A DNA stretch of 64,000 nucleotides, from the NCBI RefSeq assembly GCF_019510245.1, contig NZ_JAEKKT010000134.1:62001-126000 (forward strand). Direction: 5' to 3'. Numbering within the stretch: the stretch's first letter is position 1; each line of letters starts with the position of its first letter. This stretch comes from Streptomyces sp. (GTDB taxonomy: Bacteria; Actinomycetota; Actinomycetes; Streptomycetales; Streptomycetaceae). The notes beneath the pieces were generated by a model, which was given only the letters and a program-made list of their open reading frames with translations, ran no database searches and was not told where the DNA came from. Position numbers and translations under genes: made by a program. This document shows positions 29,172 to 39,903 of this stretch, one piece after another.

Positions 29172-29379
29172 CGTCGGCGGGCGCAGCGCGGCCGGACACG
29201 GCACCGGTGCGCGGCCCAGCCAGGCGAACGGACAGACAGTGGCCGACGTCGCCGAGCCGGTGCCGGGCGCGGTCGGCGGCAGCGCCGGTTTCGGCCGGTG
29301 CGGCGCGGGTACTCCGGCGCAGCGAGACGAACCGTACGCGGAGGGGAGGCGGCGCCGATGCCCACCCGGAGTCAGGTGC

Positions 29380-29497
29380 TGCGCCTGCTCGCGTATTGGC
29401 CGACCAGTTGTGCCGGCACATGGCCTTCGAGGATGCCGTGTTCGCCCGGCTGCGCGAGAATCTTTCCCAGGAGGAACGCGAACGGCTCGGTGAGTAG
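29380..29497 (+). pseudogene. hemerythrin (HHE) domain C-terminal remnant
   Basis: open frame VLADQLCRHMAFEDAVFARLRENLSQEERERLGE* without a proper N-terminus. Confidence 0.45.
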
Positions 29498-29669
29498 GTC
29501 GTCCGCGCCTGGCGGCCCGCACCGAGCCCGCCCGCAACCGCACGCCCCGCGGCGCCCGCCGGCGGCCGTCGCCACCGCCGGGACCGCGGTGGCGCAGATG
29601 GACCGAGTCCGGGACGCGGCCGGCGGACGCCCCGCCGACCGCCGGGGAACGGAACGGGAGGACTGACCC

Positions 29670-32600
29670 ATGGGCGTACGCACCTGGATCGACTCCTGGC
29701 CGGTCTACCGCCAGCTCACCGGCACCGACCCGCTGGGCCGCGGCGCCGCCGCGAAGAGCGCGCGCAGCGGCCGGCTGACCCCCCGCGTGGCGAGCGCGGA
29801 CCGCGTGGTGAAGTCGGTCTGCCCCTACTGCGCGGTCGGCTGCGGCCAGAACGTCTACGTCGAGAACGGCAAGGTCACCCAGATCGAGGGCGACCCCGAC
29901 TCGCCGGTCTCCCGCGGCAGGCTCTGCCCGAAGGGCTCGGCCAGCCTCCAGCTCACCACCGGCGACGCCCGCGAGCACCAGGTCCTCTACCGGCGCCCGC
30001 ACGGCACCGCCTGGGAGCACCTGGACCTCGACACCGCGATGGACATGATCGCCGACCGGGTGATCGAGTCCCGCCGGGCGGGCTGGGAGTGGGAGGTCGA
30101 CGAGACCCGCACCCGGCGCACCCTCGGCATCGCGAGCCTGGGCGGGGCCACCCTCGACAACGAGGAGAACTACCTGCTGAAGAAGTTGTACACGGCGCTC
30201 GGCGCGATCCAGATCGAGAACCAGGCGCGTGTTTGACACTCCTCCACCGTTCCCAGTCTGGGAACCTCGTTCGGACGCGGCGGCGCGACCACCTTCCAGC
30301 AGGACCTGCAGCACTCGGACTGCATCGTCGTCCAGGGCTCGAACATGGCCGAGTGCCACCCGGTCGGGTTCCAGTGGGTCATGGAGGCGAAGGCCCGCGG
30401 CGCGAAGCTGATCCACGTCGACCCGCGGTTCACCCGCACCAGCGCGCTGGCCGACCTGCACGTACCGCTGCGCGCGGGCACGGACATCGCCTTCCTCGGC
30501 GGGATCATCCACTACGTCCTGGAGCAGGAGAAGTACTTCCGGGACTACGTCGTCGCGTACACCAACGCACCCGTGGTCCTCAGCGAGGACTTCCGGGACA
30601 CCGAGGACCTCGACGGCGTCTTCTCCGGCCTCGACCGCGACAGCCGCTCCTACGACAACAACAGCTGGCAGTACGAGGGCATGGAGGTGCAGGCGGCCTC
30701 GGGCCAGCGCGACGAAGAGTACGACAAGCGCACCGACGGCGGCGGCTCGGTCTCCGAGGCCGCGCGCGGCGAGGCGCACGGCTCCGGCGGCGCCGACATC
30801 GGCGAGGGCGAACCCGAGCGGGACGAGACGCTCACCCACCCGCGCTGCGTCCTCCAGGTCCTCAGACGGCACTTCGCCCGCTACACACCGGAGACGGTCG
30901 AGCAGATCTGCGGGGTCCCGCAGGACGTCTTCCGCCAGGTGTGCGAACTGGTCACCGACAACTCCGGGCGCGACCGCACGACGGCCTTCGCCTACGCGGT
31001 CGGCTGGACCCAGCACACGGTCGGCGTGCAGTACATCCGCGCCGCGGCCATCCTGCAGACCCTGCTCGGCAACATCGGCCGGCCCGGCGGCGGCATCCTC
31101 GCGCTGCGCGGCCACGCCTCCATCCAGGGCTCCACCGACATCCCCACCCTGTTCAACCTGCTGCCCGGCTACATCCCCATGCCGCACGCCCACCAGAACC
31201 AGGACCTGGACGCCTTCGTCGAGGCGGAGGCCGCCCGCAAGGGCTACTGGGGCAACATGCGCGCCTACCTGGTCAGCCTGCTCAAGGCGTACTGGGGCGA
31301 GGCGGCCACCCCGGAGAACGACTTCTGCTTCGACTACCTGCCACGCCTGACCGGCTCCCACTCCACCTACGAGACGACCATGGCCCAGCTGGACGGAGTC
31401 TGCAGGGGCTACTTCCTGGTCGGCGAGAACCCGGCCGTCGGCAACGCCAACTCCAAGCTGATGCGTCTCGGCATGGCCAACCTGGACTGGCTCGTGGTCC
31501 GCGACTTCTCCCTGATCGAGTCGGCCACCTGGTGGCAGGACGGCCCCGAGATCGAGACGGGTGAACTGCGCACCGAGGACATCCGCACCGAGGTCTTCTT
31601 CCTGCCGGCCGCGGCGCACACCGAGAAGGACGGCAGCTTCACCAACACCCAGCGCCTGCTCCAGTGGCACCACCAGGCCGTCGAACCGCCCGGGGACTGC
31701 CGCAGCGACCTGTGGTTCGCCTTCCACCTCGGCCGCATCATCCGCGAGAAGCTGGCCGGCTCCACCGACCCCATGGACCAGCCGGTGCTCGACCTCGCCT
31801 GGGACTACCCCACCAGGGGTGCCCAGGCCGAACCCGACGCGGAGGCGGTCCTGGCCGAGATCAACGGCTACGACGCCGAGGGCAACCCGCTCGCCTCCTA
31901 CGAGCAGCTCAACGCCGACGGCTCCACCGCCTGCGGGTGCTGGATCTACTGCGGGGTCTACGCCGACGGCGTCAACCAGGCCGCCCGCCGCAAACCCGGC
32001 AAGGAACAGAACTGGGTCGCGAACGAATGGGCCTGGGCCTGGCCCGCCAACCGGCGCATCCTCTACAACCGGGCCTCCGCCGACCCGGACGGCAAGCCGT
32101 GGAGCGAGCGCAAGGCCCTGGTGTGGTGGGACGAGGAACAGGCGAAGTGGGTCGGCCACGACGTCCCCGACTTCACCGCGGACAAGTCGCCGCAGCACCG
32201 CCCGCCGCCCGGCGCGACGGCCGCCGACGCCCTCTCCGGTACCGACCCGTTCATCATGCAGGCCGACGGCAAGGCCTGGCTGTACGTGCCCTCCGGCCTC
32301 ACCGACGGCCCGCTGCCCACCCACTACGAGCCACAGGACTCGCCGTTCCCGAACCTGCTCTACTGCCAGCAGCGCAACCCGGTACGGCAGCTGCTGCCCT
32401 CGAAGCCCGACAACCGCTACCAGCCCAGCGGCACCGAGCCCGGCTCCGAGGTCTTCCCGTACGTGGCCACCACCTACCGGCTCACCGAGCACCACACCGC
32501 GGGCGGCATGTCCCGCTGGCAGCCCTATCTGGCCGAACTGCAACCGGAGTTCTTCTGCGAGGTGTCACCCGAACTGGCCGCCGAGCGCGGCCTGGAGCAC

Positions 32601-32930
32601 ACCGGCTGGGCGACGATCGTCAGCGCCCGCGGCGTGGTCGAGGCCCGGGTGCTGGTCACCGACCGGATGGCCCCGCTGACCGTGCAGGGCCGCCGCCTCC
32701 ACCAGGTCGGCCTGCCCTACCACTGGGGCCCGAACGGCTACAGCACCGGCGACGCGGCCAACGAACTGCTGCACCTGTCCCTCGACCCCAACACCCACAT
32801 CCAGGAGACCAAGGCGTTCGCCGTCGACATCCGCCCCGGCCGGCGTCCGCGCGGCCCCGCCTCGGTGGAGCTGGTGCGCGCCTACCAGGCGCGGGCCGGC
32901 ATCGACGACCACACGGGCACGGAGCCCTGA
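29670..32930 (+). CDS. selenocysteine-containing formate dehydrogenase alpha subunit (UGA 30234-30236 read as Sec)
   Basis: 29670-30236 and 30345-32930 are in the same frame; ...IQIENQARV-U-HSSTVPSLGTSFGRGGATTFQQDLQHSDCIVVQGSNMAECHPVGFQW matches E. coli FdnG ARI-U-HGPTVASLAPTFGRG; 4Fe-4S CPYCAVGCGQNVYVENG. Confidence 0.95.
30234..30270 (+). promoter_or_regulatory. bacterial SECIS element candidate
   Basis: TGA followed by CACTCCTCCACC then GTTCCC-AGTCT-GGGAAC hairpin (30249-30265), apical GU as in E. coli fdhF (cAGGUCUg). Confidence 0.8.
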
Positions 32931-33950
32931 TCACCTGAGGACGAGCGAGTGGTCCCCGCGGGGCACCAGCTCCCCGATCACCGGCGCCCCCGGGACCTCT
33001 CCGGCCACCAGCAGCCCTCCGGAGGTCTGCGCGTCCGCCAGCAGCAGCCGGGTGTCGGTGTCCGTGTCCCCGAAGTCGGTGTACGGCGCCACCCACTCCA
33101 GGTTGCGCCGGGTGCCGCCGCTGACGTACCCGTCCCGCACCGCCTCCCGGGCACCCGCCAGGTAGGGCACGGCGGCGGTGTCGAGCACGGCGGTCACGCC
33201 CGAGGCGCGGGCCAGCTTGTGCAGATGGCCGAGCAGCCCGAAGCCGGTGACGTCGGTGGCGCAGCTCGCCCCGGCGGCCAGGGCGGCGGCGGACGCGTCC
33301 CGGTTCAGAGCCGTCATCGTCGCGATCGCCTGCTCGAACCGCTCGCCGGTCGCCTTGTGCCGGTTGTTCAGCACGCCCACACCGAGCGGCTTGGTCAGCG
33401 ACAGCGGCAGACCCGGGCGCCCGGTGTCGTTGCGCAGCAGCCGCGCCGGGTCGGCGACACCGGTGACCGCCATGCCGTACTTGGGCTCGGGATCGTCCAC
33501 GCTGTGCCCGCCGCCGACATGGCACCCGGCCTCGGTGGCCACGTCCAGCCCGCCCCGCAGCACCTCACGGGCGAGCTCGAACGGCAGCCGGTCGCGGGGC
33601 CAGCCGAGGAGGTTGACGGCGAGCAGCGGCCGGCCGCCCATCGCGTACACGTCCGAGAGCGCGTTGGCGGCGGCGATGCGCCCCCAGTCGTAGGGGTCGT
33701 CGACGACCGGGGTGAAGAAGTCGGCGGTGCACACCACGGCCGTCCCCGCCCGCCCGGGAAGGCCGACCACGGCCGCGTCGTCCCCGGTGGCGAGGCCGAC
33801 CAGCAGGGGGCTGTCGCCACCGGTGAGCGAGGGCGCGGTCAGTCCGCTGACCACCTCCTCCAGCTCACCGGGCGGAATCTTGCAGGCGCAGCCGCCGCCG
33901 TGGGCGAACTGCGTGAGCCGTACGGACGCCTGGCGGGTCGCTGGTGTCAT
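32931..33950 (-). CDS. selD: selenide, water dikinase
   Basis: LTQFAHGGGCACKIPPGELEEVVSGL, TGDDAAVV, TADFFTPVVDDPYDWGRIAAANALSDVYAMGGRPL. Confidence 0.96.
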   Translation of the reverse strand: MTPATRQASVRLTQFAHGGGCACKIPPGELEEVVSGLTAPSLTGGDSPLLVGLATGDDAAVVGLPGRAGTAVVCTADFFTPVVDDPYDWGRIAAANALSDVYAMGGRPLLAVNLLGWPRDRLPFELAREVLRGGLDVATEAGCHVGGGHSVDDPEPKYGMAVTGVADPARLLRNDTGRPGLPLSLTKPLGVGVLNNRHKATGERFEQAIATMTALNRDASAAALAAGASCATDVTGFGLLGHLHKLARASGVTAVLDTAAVPYLAGAREAVRDGYVSGGTRRNLEWVAPYTDFGDTDTDTRLLLADAQTSGGLLVAGEVPGAPVIGELVPRGDHSLVLR

Positions 33951-33984
33951 ACCGGTCTCCTGGGGAACTAGCGTGACGGTCGGT

Positions 33985-34077
33985 GGAGGCGTGTGGGTGC
34001 CTGGTGGCCCTCCCGGTCTTCAAAACCGAGGTGCCCGAGGATCTCGGGCAGGCGGGTTCGATTCCCGTCCGCCTCCG
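33985..34077 (+). tRNA. selC: tRNA-Sec (anticodon UCA)
   Basis: GGAGGCGTGTGGGTGCCTGGTGGCCCTCCCGGTCTTCAAAACCGAGGTGCCCGAGGATCTCGGGCAGGCGGGTTCGATTCCCGTCCGCCTCCG; anticodon loop CTTCAAA, long variable arm, 93 nt. Confidence 0.95.
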
Positions 34078-35915
34078 TCCTCCCGCTCGTGCCCGTGCCG
34101 GTCGCGGTCGGACACGGGCCGGACGCTTCCGCCCCCGGCCCCTGCCTGCGGCCGGCTGCACCGGCGCGTGTCGTCCACGCGCTCCGTGTACCCGCGGGCG
34201 TCCAGGTACTCCAGCAGCGGTACGGCCACCCGGCGGGTGGTGTCCAGGGCCCGCCGGGCCTCGCTCAGCGTGAACGGCTGCGGGAGCCGTTCGAGTACGG
34301 CGGCCGCTCGTGCGTCCGCGCCGGGCGACAGCACGATCCCGTCGGCGATCCGCAGCAGCGCCCCGGCCGCCTCCGCGGCGGCCACCGCCTTGCGGGTGAG
34401 ACCCAGCTCGGCGAGCCGGCCCGCGTCCGGGGCGCGGAAGGGGGCCTCGGCAAGGTCCCCGCGGACGGCGTCGACGGCCGCCCGGACGGCCGGCGGGAGC
34501 GCCGGACGGAGAGCGCCGGGACCGTGCAACCGGCCTTGGCGAAGAGCGAGCCGGGGAGCGGTGGCGGCGAGCGCGTCGACCAGTGAGCGGTCGGGCAGGC
34601 CCAGCAGACGGCGGGCGGCCTCCGTCGGCAGGCCGGGGTCCAGGAAGTGCTCCGCTGCGTGCCGTGCCACCGCGTCGGCCAGTTGCTCGCCCAGCCGGGC
34701 CCAGTGGCCGGGGTCGGCGACCCAGTCCCCGGCGACGGCCGGCCCGGACGCCGGCACACCCATCGCGAGCAGTTCCGAACGCCGGACCAGCCCGCGCCGG
34801 CGCAGCTCCGCCGCCGCGTCCGGAGCGCCGGTCATGGTCGCGAGCTCGGCCGCCCGGGCCCGTCCGGCCCCCCGCCGGGACAGGCGCGGCGGACGGACGT
34901 CCAGCACGGTCACGGCACAGGGCACGCGTCGGCCACCCGGTTCGCGCAGCACCGCACGGTCGCCGACGCGCAACGGCAGCTCCCGGCTCAGGGCGAGCCG
35001 GGCGGTGTCCTCGCCCAGTGGCCGCACGGTCACCGGGACGGCGGCGGTGCCGATGTGCACGGTGACCGTGCGGGGCAGGTCGGCGACCGGCTCCCCGACG
35101 ACCCGGACGTCCACGACGCCGGTGCGCAGCCAGCGCTCCGGCGTCAGCAGCACCTCACCCCGCCGCAGCCTGTCCGCCCCGCTCCCGTGCACGTTGACGG
35201 CCACCCGCGCCACCCCGGCGACGGCGGAGCGGTCCTCGTGCAGGGACTGCAGCCCACGGATCCGCAGGGACGCCGTGCCGTCGCCCGTCACCAGCCGGTC
35301 CCCGACCCGCAGCGTGCCGGCCCCGAGCGTGCCGGTGACCACCGTGCCGTGACCGCGCACGGTGAACGCCCGGTCCAGCCAGAGCCGTACGTCCGCGTCG
35401 TCCGGCGGCACGGGCAGGGCGGCCGCCAGCCTCCGCAGCTCGGCGCGGAGTTCGCCGAGCCCGGCGCCGGTCACCGAGCTGACCGCGACGGCGGGGACCG
35501 CGCCGAGCGAGGTGGCGGCCATGCGCTCGGCCGCGTCGGCCAGTACCGGTTCCGGGTCGCCCAGGTCGCTGCGGGTCACCGCGAGGACGGCGTGCCGTAC
35601 GCCGAGGGCGTCCAGGATCGCCAGGTGCTCCTCGGACTGGGGCTGCCAGCCCTGGTCGGCGGCCACCACGAACAGCACCGCGGGGACGGGCCCCACCCCG
35701 GCCAGCATGGTCGGCACGAACCTCTCGTGGCCGGGCACGTCCACGAACGCCAGCGGTTCCCCGTCAGGGTCGAGCCGGGTCCACACGAACCCCAGGTCGA
35801 GGGTGAGGCCCCGGCGCCGCTCCTCCTCGAAACGGTCCGGTTCCATTCCGGTCAGCGCGCGGACCAGGGCGGACTTGCCGTGGTCGACATGCCCCGCCGT
35901 GGCCAGCACCCGCAT
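34020..35915 (-). CDS. selB: selenocysteine-specific translation elongation factor
   Basis: MRVLATAGHVDHGKSALVRALTGMEPDRFEEERRRGLTLDLGFVW, DVPGHERFVPTMLAG; C-terminal winged-helix; stop lies inside selC on the opposite strand. Confidence 0.95.
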   Translation of the reverse strand: MRVLATAGHVDHGKSALVRALTGMEPDRFEEERRRGLTLDLGFVWTRLDPDGEPLAFVDVPGHERFVPTMLAGVGPVPAVLFVVAADQGWQPQSEEHLAILDALGVRHAVLAVTRSDLGDPEPVLADAAERMAATSLGAVPAVAVSSVTGAGLGELRAELRRLAAALPVPPDDADVRLWLDRAFTVRGHGTVVTGTLGAGTLRVGDRLVTGDGTASLRIRGLQSLHEDRSAVAGVARVAVNVHGSGADRLRRGEVLLTPERWLRTGVVDVRVVGEPVADLPRTVTVHIGTAAVPVTVRPLGEDTARLALSRELPLRVGDRAVLREPGGRRVPCAVTVLDVRPPRLSRRGAGRARAAELATMTGAPDAAAELRRRGLVRRSELLAMGVPASGPAVAGDWVADPGHWARLGEQLADAVARHAAEHFLDPGLPTEAARRLLGLPDRSLVDALAATAPRLALRQGRLHGPGALRPALPPAVRAAVDAVRGDLAEAPFRAPDAGRLAELGLTRKAVAAAEAAGALLRIADGIVLSPGADARAAAVLERLPQPFTLSEARRALDTTRRVAVPLLEYLDARGYTERVDDTRRCSRPQAGAGGGSVRPVSDRDRHGHEREDGGGRESNPPARDPRAPRF

Positions 35916-35925
35916 GTCGCCCGCC

Positions 35926-37302
<1,377 letters not shown>

Positions 37303-37539
37303 GCGGTCCCTGTCTCTCCCGCCCGCCCAGGCCTGTTCGAGCGGGCCCATCGTGTTCCAGTGCCCCCGAACCGGAGAGCCGACACGCCTGGTCGGACGGG
37401 TGAACCGAGAAGACCGTGCCGGTACCCCGATCACGCCGAGATGTGACCTTTATCACCCAATTTGCCCGGATTGTCGGGTACCCGGAACGCGTCCTCGGAA
37501 CAGCCCGAGGAACCCGTCTCGCTTTCGAGGTGAAAGAAA

Positions 37540-38010
37540 ATGACCACATCTCCGAGGCCGTCCATGGAGACGCATCCGGACATCGTGGAGATGCGCATGC
37601 GTCATGAGATGGCCGAGCGTGCGACGAGCACCGCTCAGGGGCAGGCCGTCGGAACGCTGGCGTTCCTCACCGGCATCTACCTGGCGGCCTCCCCGTGGAT
37701 CACCGGCTTCAGCGGCCTGTCCACCCTCGCCGTCACCAACCTGATCGTCGGCATCGCCTACGCCCTGGCGATGAGCGGGGGGTTCGGCCGGGCCTACGAG
37801 CGGACCCACAGCATGGCGTGGTGCGCCTGTCTGCTGGGCGTGTGGACGATCATCTCGCCGTGGGCGGTCGCCGGCCCCGTGAACACGACCAAGACCATCG
37901 TCAACAACGTCGTCACCGGCGTGGTGGCGCTCGTCCTGGCCCTTGCGGCCAGCGCGACCGCCCGCGCGGCGGAGGCCTCGACCCTCAGGCGGGGCATGGC
38001 GGCTCGGTAG
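37540..38010 (+). CDS. SPW repeat membrane protein
   Basis: two A/ISPW motifs (AASPWITGF and IISPWAVAG) in a four-TM protein. Confidence 0.88.
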   Translation: MTTSPRPSMETHPDIVEMRMRHEMAERATSTAQGQAVGTLAFLTGIYLAASPWITGFSGLSTLAVTNLIVGIAYALAMSGGFGRAYERTHSMAWCACLLGVWTIISPWAVAGPVNTTKTIVNNVVTGVVALVLALAASATARAAEASTLRRGMAAR

Positions 38011-38140
38011 ACCGCCGTCCGCGGGCACCGGACCGGGTGATGGACCGCTCCCGGACGTCCCACCGGGAACGAGGCATGACCCGACCGGTGTCCGGTACTC
38101 CGGGAAGGGCACCCGCCCGTGATCGGAAGGAGGCCCGGAC

Positions 38141-38644
38141 ATGACCGACGAGAACATGGCTGACGACGCCTATCAGCCCGTCGGCGGCAACGAGGAGCAG
38201 GAGGACGCCGCGCCCCTGGACCTTCAGGACGCGCTCGACGAGCGCACCTACGACGACATGCTCGACGAGGGCTACTCGCCTCCGGAGAAACCGCTGGGCG
38301 TGACCCGGACCGGGACGACCGCCCACGAACAGCGCGCGGGCGAGTCCCTCGACGAGCGGCTCGGCCAGGAGGTCCCGGACGTGGCGGCGCCCGAGGGCGA
38401 CGGTGTCGGAGACCTGCCCGGGGGCGAGGGCGAGCCGTACGACGCCGAGACCGGCGACCGCCGCGCCGGCCGCCTGGTGGCGCCGGACGAAGGCGTACGC
38501 TCCGACACCACCAAGGAAGCGGTCGCCGAGGACGCGGGAGTGGACGGCGGCGCGGCGGGCGCGGAGGAGGCCGCGGTCCACGTCCTCCCGGACGAGACCC
38601 TCCCGCCCGGCGACGACGGTGACGGCGACGCCGGCGGCAGGTGA
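38141..38644 (+). CDS. DUF5709 family acidic protein
   Basis: LDLQDALDERTYDDMLDEGYSPPEKPLGVTRTGTTAHEQRAGESLDERLGQE. Confidence 0.8.
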   Translation: MTDENMADDAYQPVGGNEEQEDAAPLDLQDALDERTYDDMLDEGYSPPEKPLGVTRTGTTAHEQRAGESLDERLGQEVPDVAAPEGDGVGDLPGGEGEPYDAETGDRRAGRLVAPDEGVRSDTTKEAVAEDAGVDGGAAGAEEAAVHVLPDETLPPGDDGDGDAGGR

Positions 38645-38749
38645 CCGGCGCCGGACCGTCGGCGGAACCGGCGACGCCGGCCCCTCCCCGGCCTCCGACC
38701 CCACGTCATTCCCTTGCCGGTACCGGTTCGCTCTCAGGCGCCCCATAGG

Positions 38750-39166
38750 ATGGCCCCGATGCGCCACCCCACCGAGCAGCCCGCCCCGCGACCGCCGCAC
38801 CGGCGGTGGCGCGCCCTGCTCGTGCTAGGCCTGCTGGCCGGGCTGTTCGGCATGCACGCGCTGGCACCCGGCGGTCTCATGGGCGTGCACGGCGGGCCCG
38901 AGCAGCCCGTCTCCCGCGCGGCGGTCACGGCCACCGCGTACGACGGCTGCTCCGGCGGCGGCCACTGCGGCGGCGGCCACGCGCACCACGCCGACGCGAC
39001 CTGCGCCTCCGGTGCGGTGAGCGGCGGACGGGCGCTGCCCACGCCGGTCCCCGACCCGGTCCCCGTCCGCCCGGCCGCCTGCCAGGCGGCGTCCCGCCCC
39101 GCCACGGCCCCGGACGGTGCGCGAGCACCCCCCGACCTGGCCGAACTCCAGCTCCTGCGGATCTAG
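38750..39166 (+). CDS. DUF6153-like secreted/membrane protein
   Basis: RRWRALLVLGLLAGLFGMHALAPGG TM; His/Cys-rich GGGHCGGGHAHHADATC; directly upstream of a DUF305 gene. Confidence 0.7.
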   Translation: MAPMRHPTEQPAPRPPHRRWRALLVLGLLAGLFGMHALAPGGLMGVHGGPEQPVSRAAVTATAYDGCSGGGHCGGGHAHHADATCASGAVSGGRALPTPVPDPVPVRPAACQAASRPATAPDGARAPPDLAELQLLRI

Positions 39167-39249
39167 AGGCACCCGAGCCGGCCGTGCGCGTCCAGCGCAG
39201 CGGCCGTGCTCCCGCGTGCCCGGCTCACACCATTCGCAGGAGTTCCAGC

Positions 39250-39858
39250 ATGACCGTTACGCGTACCCGTGCCGTCCTCGTCGCGCTCACCGCGACCGCC
39301 ACCCTCGCCCTCACCGCGTGCGGCGGCGACGACGGCGCCGACACCGCACACGCGTCCCACTCGGCGGCGGCCTCCGCCACCGCCTCCGCCGGTGCGCACA
39401 ACGCGCAGGACGTGGCCTTCGCGCAGACCATGATCCCGCACCACCAGCAGGCCCTGGAGATGGCCTCCCTCGCCGCCGACCGCGCCTCCTCCGCCCAGGT
39501 GAAGGACCTCGCCGCCCGGATCGAGAAGGCCCAGGACCCGGAGATCAACACCATGACCGGCTGGCTGAAGGCCTGGGGCGAGGACGTGCCCATGGCCGGC
39601 ATGGACCACAGCGGCCACGCCGGCATGGCCGGGATGATGTCCGACAAGGACATGACCATGCTGAAGCAGGCCAAGGGGAAGGACTTCGACACGATGTTCC
39701 TGACCATGATGGTCCAGCACCACCAAGGCGCCGTGGAGATGGCCGGAACCGAGAAGGCCAAGGGCGACTACGGCCCGGCCACCAGCATGGCCGACTCCGT
39801 CGTCACCGCGCAGAACGCCGAGATCAAGGAGATGAACAAGCTCCTCGGCAAGGGCTGA
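39250..39858 (+). CDS. DUF305 family lipoprotein
   Basis: lipobox LALTACGG; FAQTMIPHHQQALEMASLAADRA, FLTMMVQHHQGAVEMAGTEKAKG. Confidence 0.93.
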   Translation: MTVTRTRAVLVALTATATLALTACGGDDGADTAHASHSAAASATASAGAHNAQDVAFAQTMIPHHQQALEMASLAADRASSAQVKDLAARIEKAQDPEINTMTGWLKAWGEDVPMAGMDHSGHAGMAGMMSDKDMTMLKQAKGKDFDTMFLTMMVQHHQGAVEMAGTEKAKGDYGPATSMADSVVTAQNAEIKEMNKLLGKG

Positions 39859-39863
39859 GCACA

Positions 39864-39900
39864 GACGGCGGCGGCCGCGCCCACCGGCGCGGCCGCCGTC
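39864..39900. terminator. hairpin between convergent DUF305 and rocD genes
   Basis: GGCGGCCGCGCC-cacc-GGCGCGGCCGCC stem. Confidence 0.7.
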
Positions 39901-39903
39901 CGC

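Noticed and set aside
30234-30236. Premature stop making fdhA a pseudogene
   Set aside because: Position matches the conserved Sec codon, downstream hairpin present, and all four sel genes are adjacent
28146-32543. 1465-aa minus-strand ORF antisense to the fdh operon
   Set aside because: GC-skew shadow ORF: low-information, Gly/Val/Arg/His/Gln-rich translation, opposite strongly supported fdhC and fdhA
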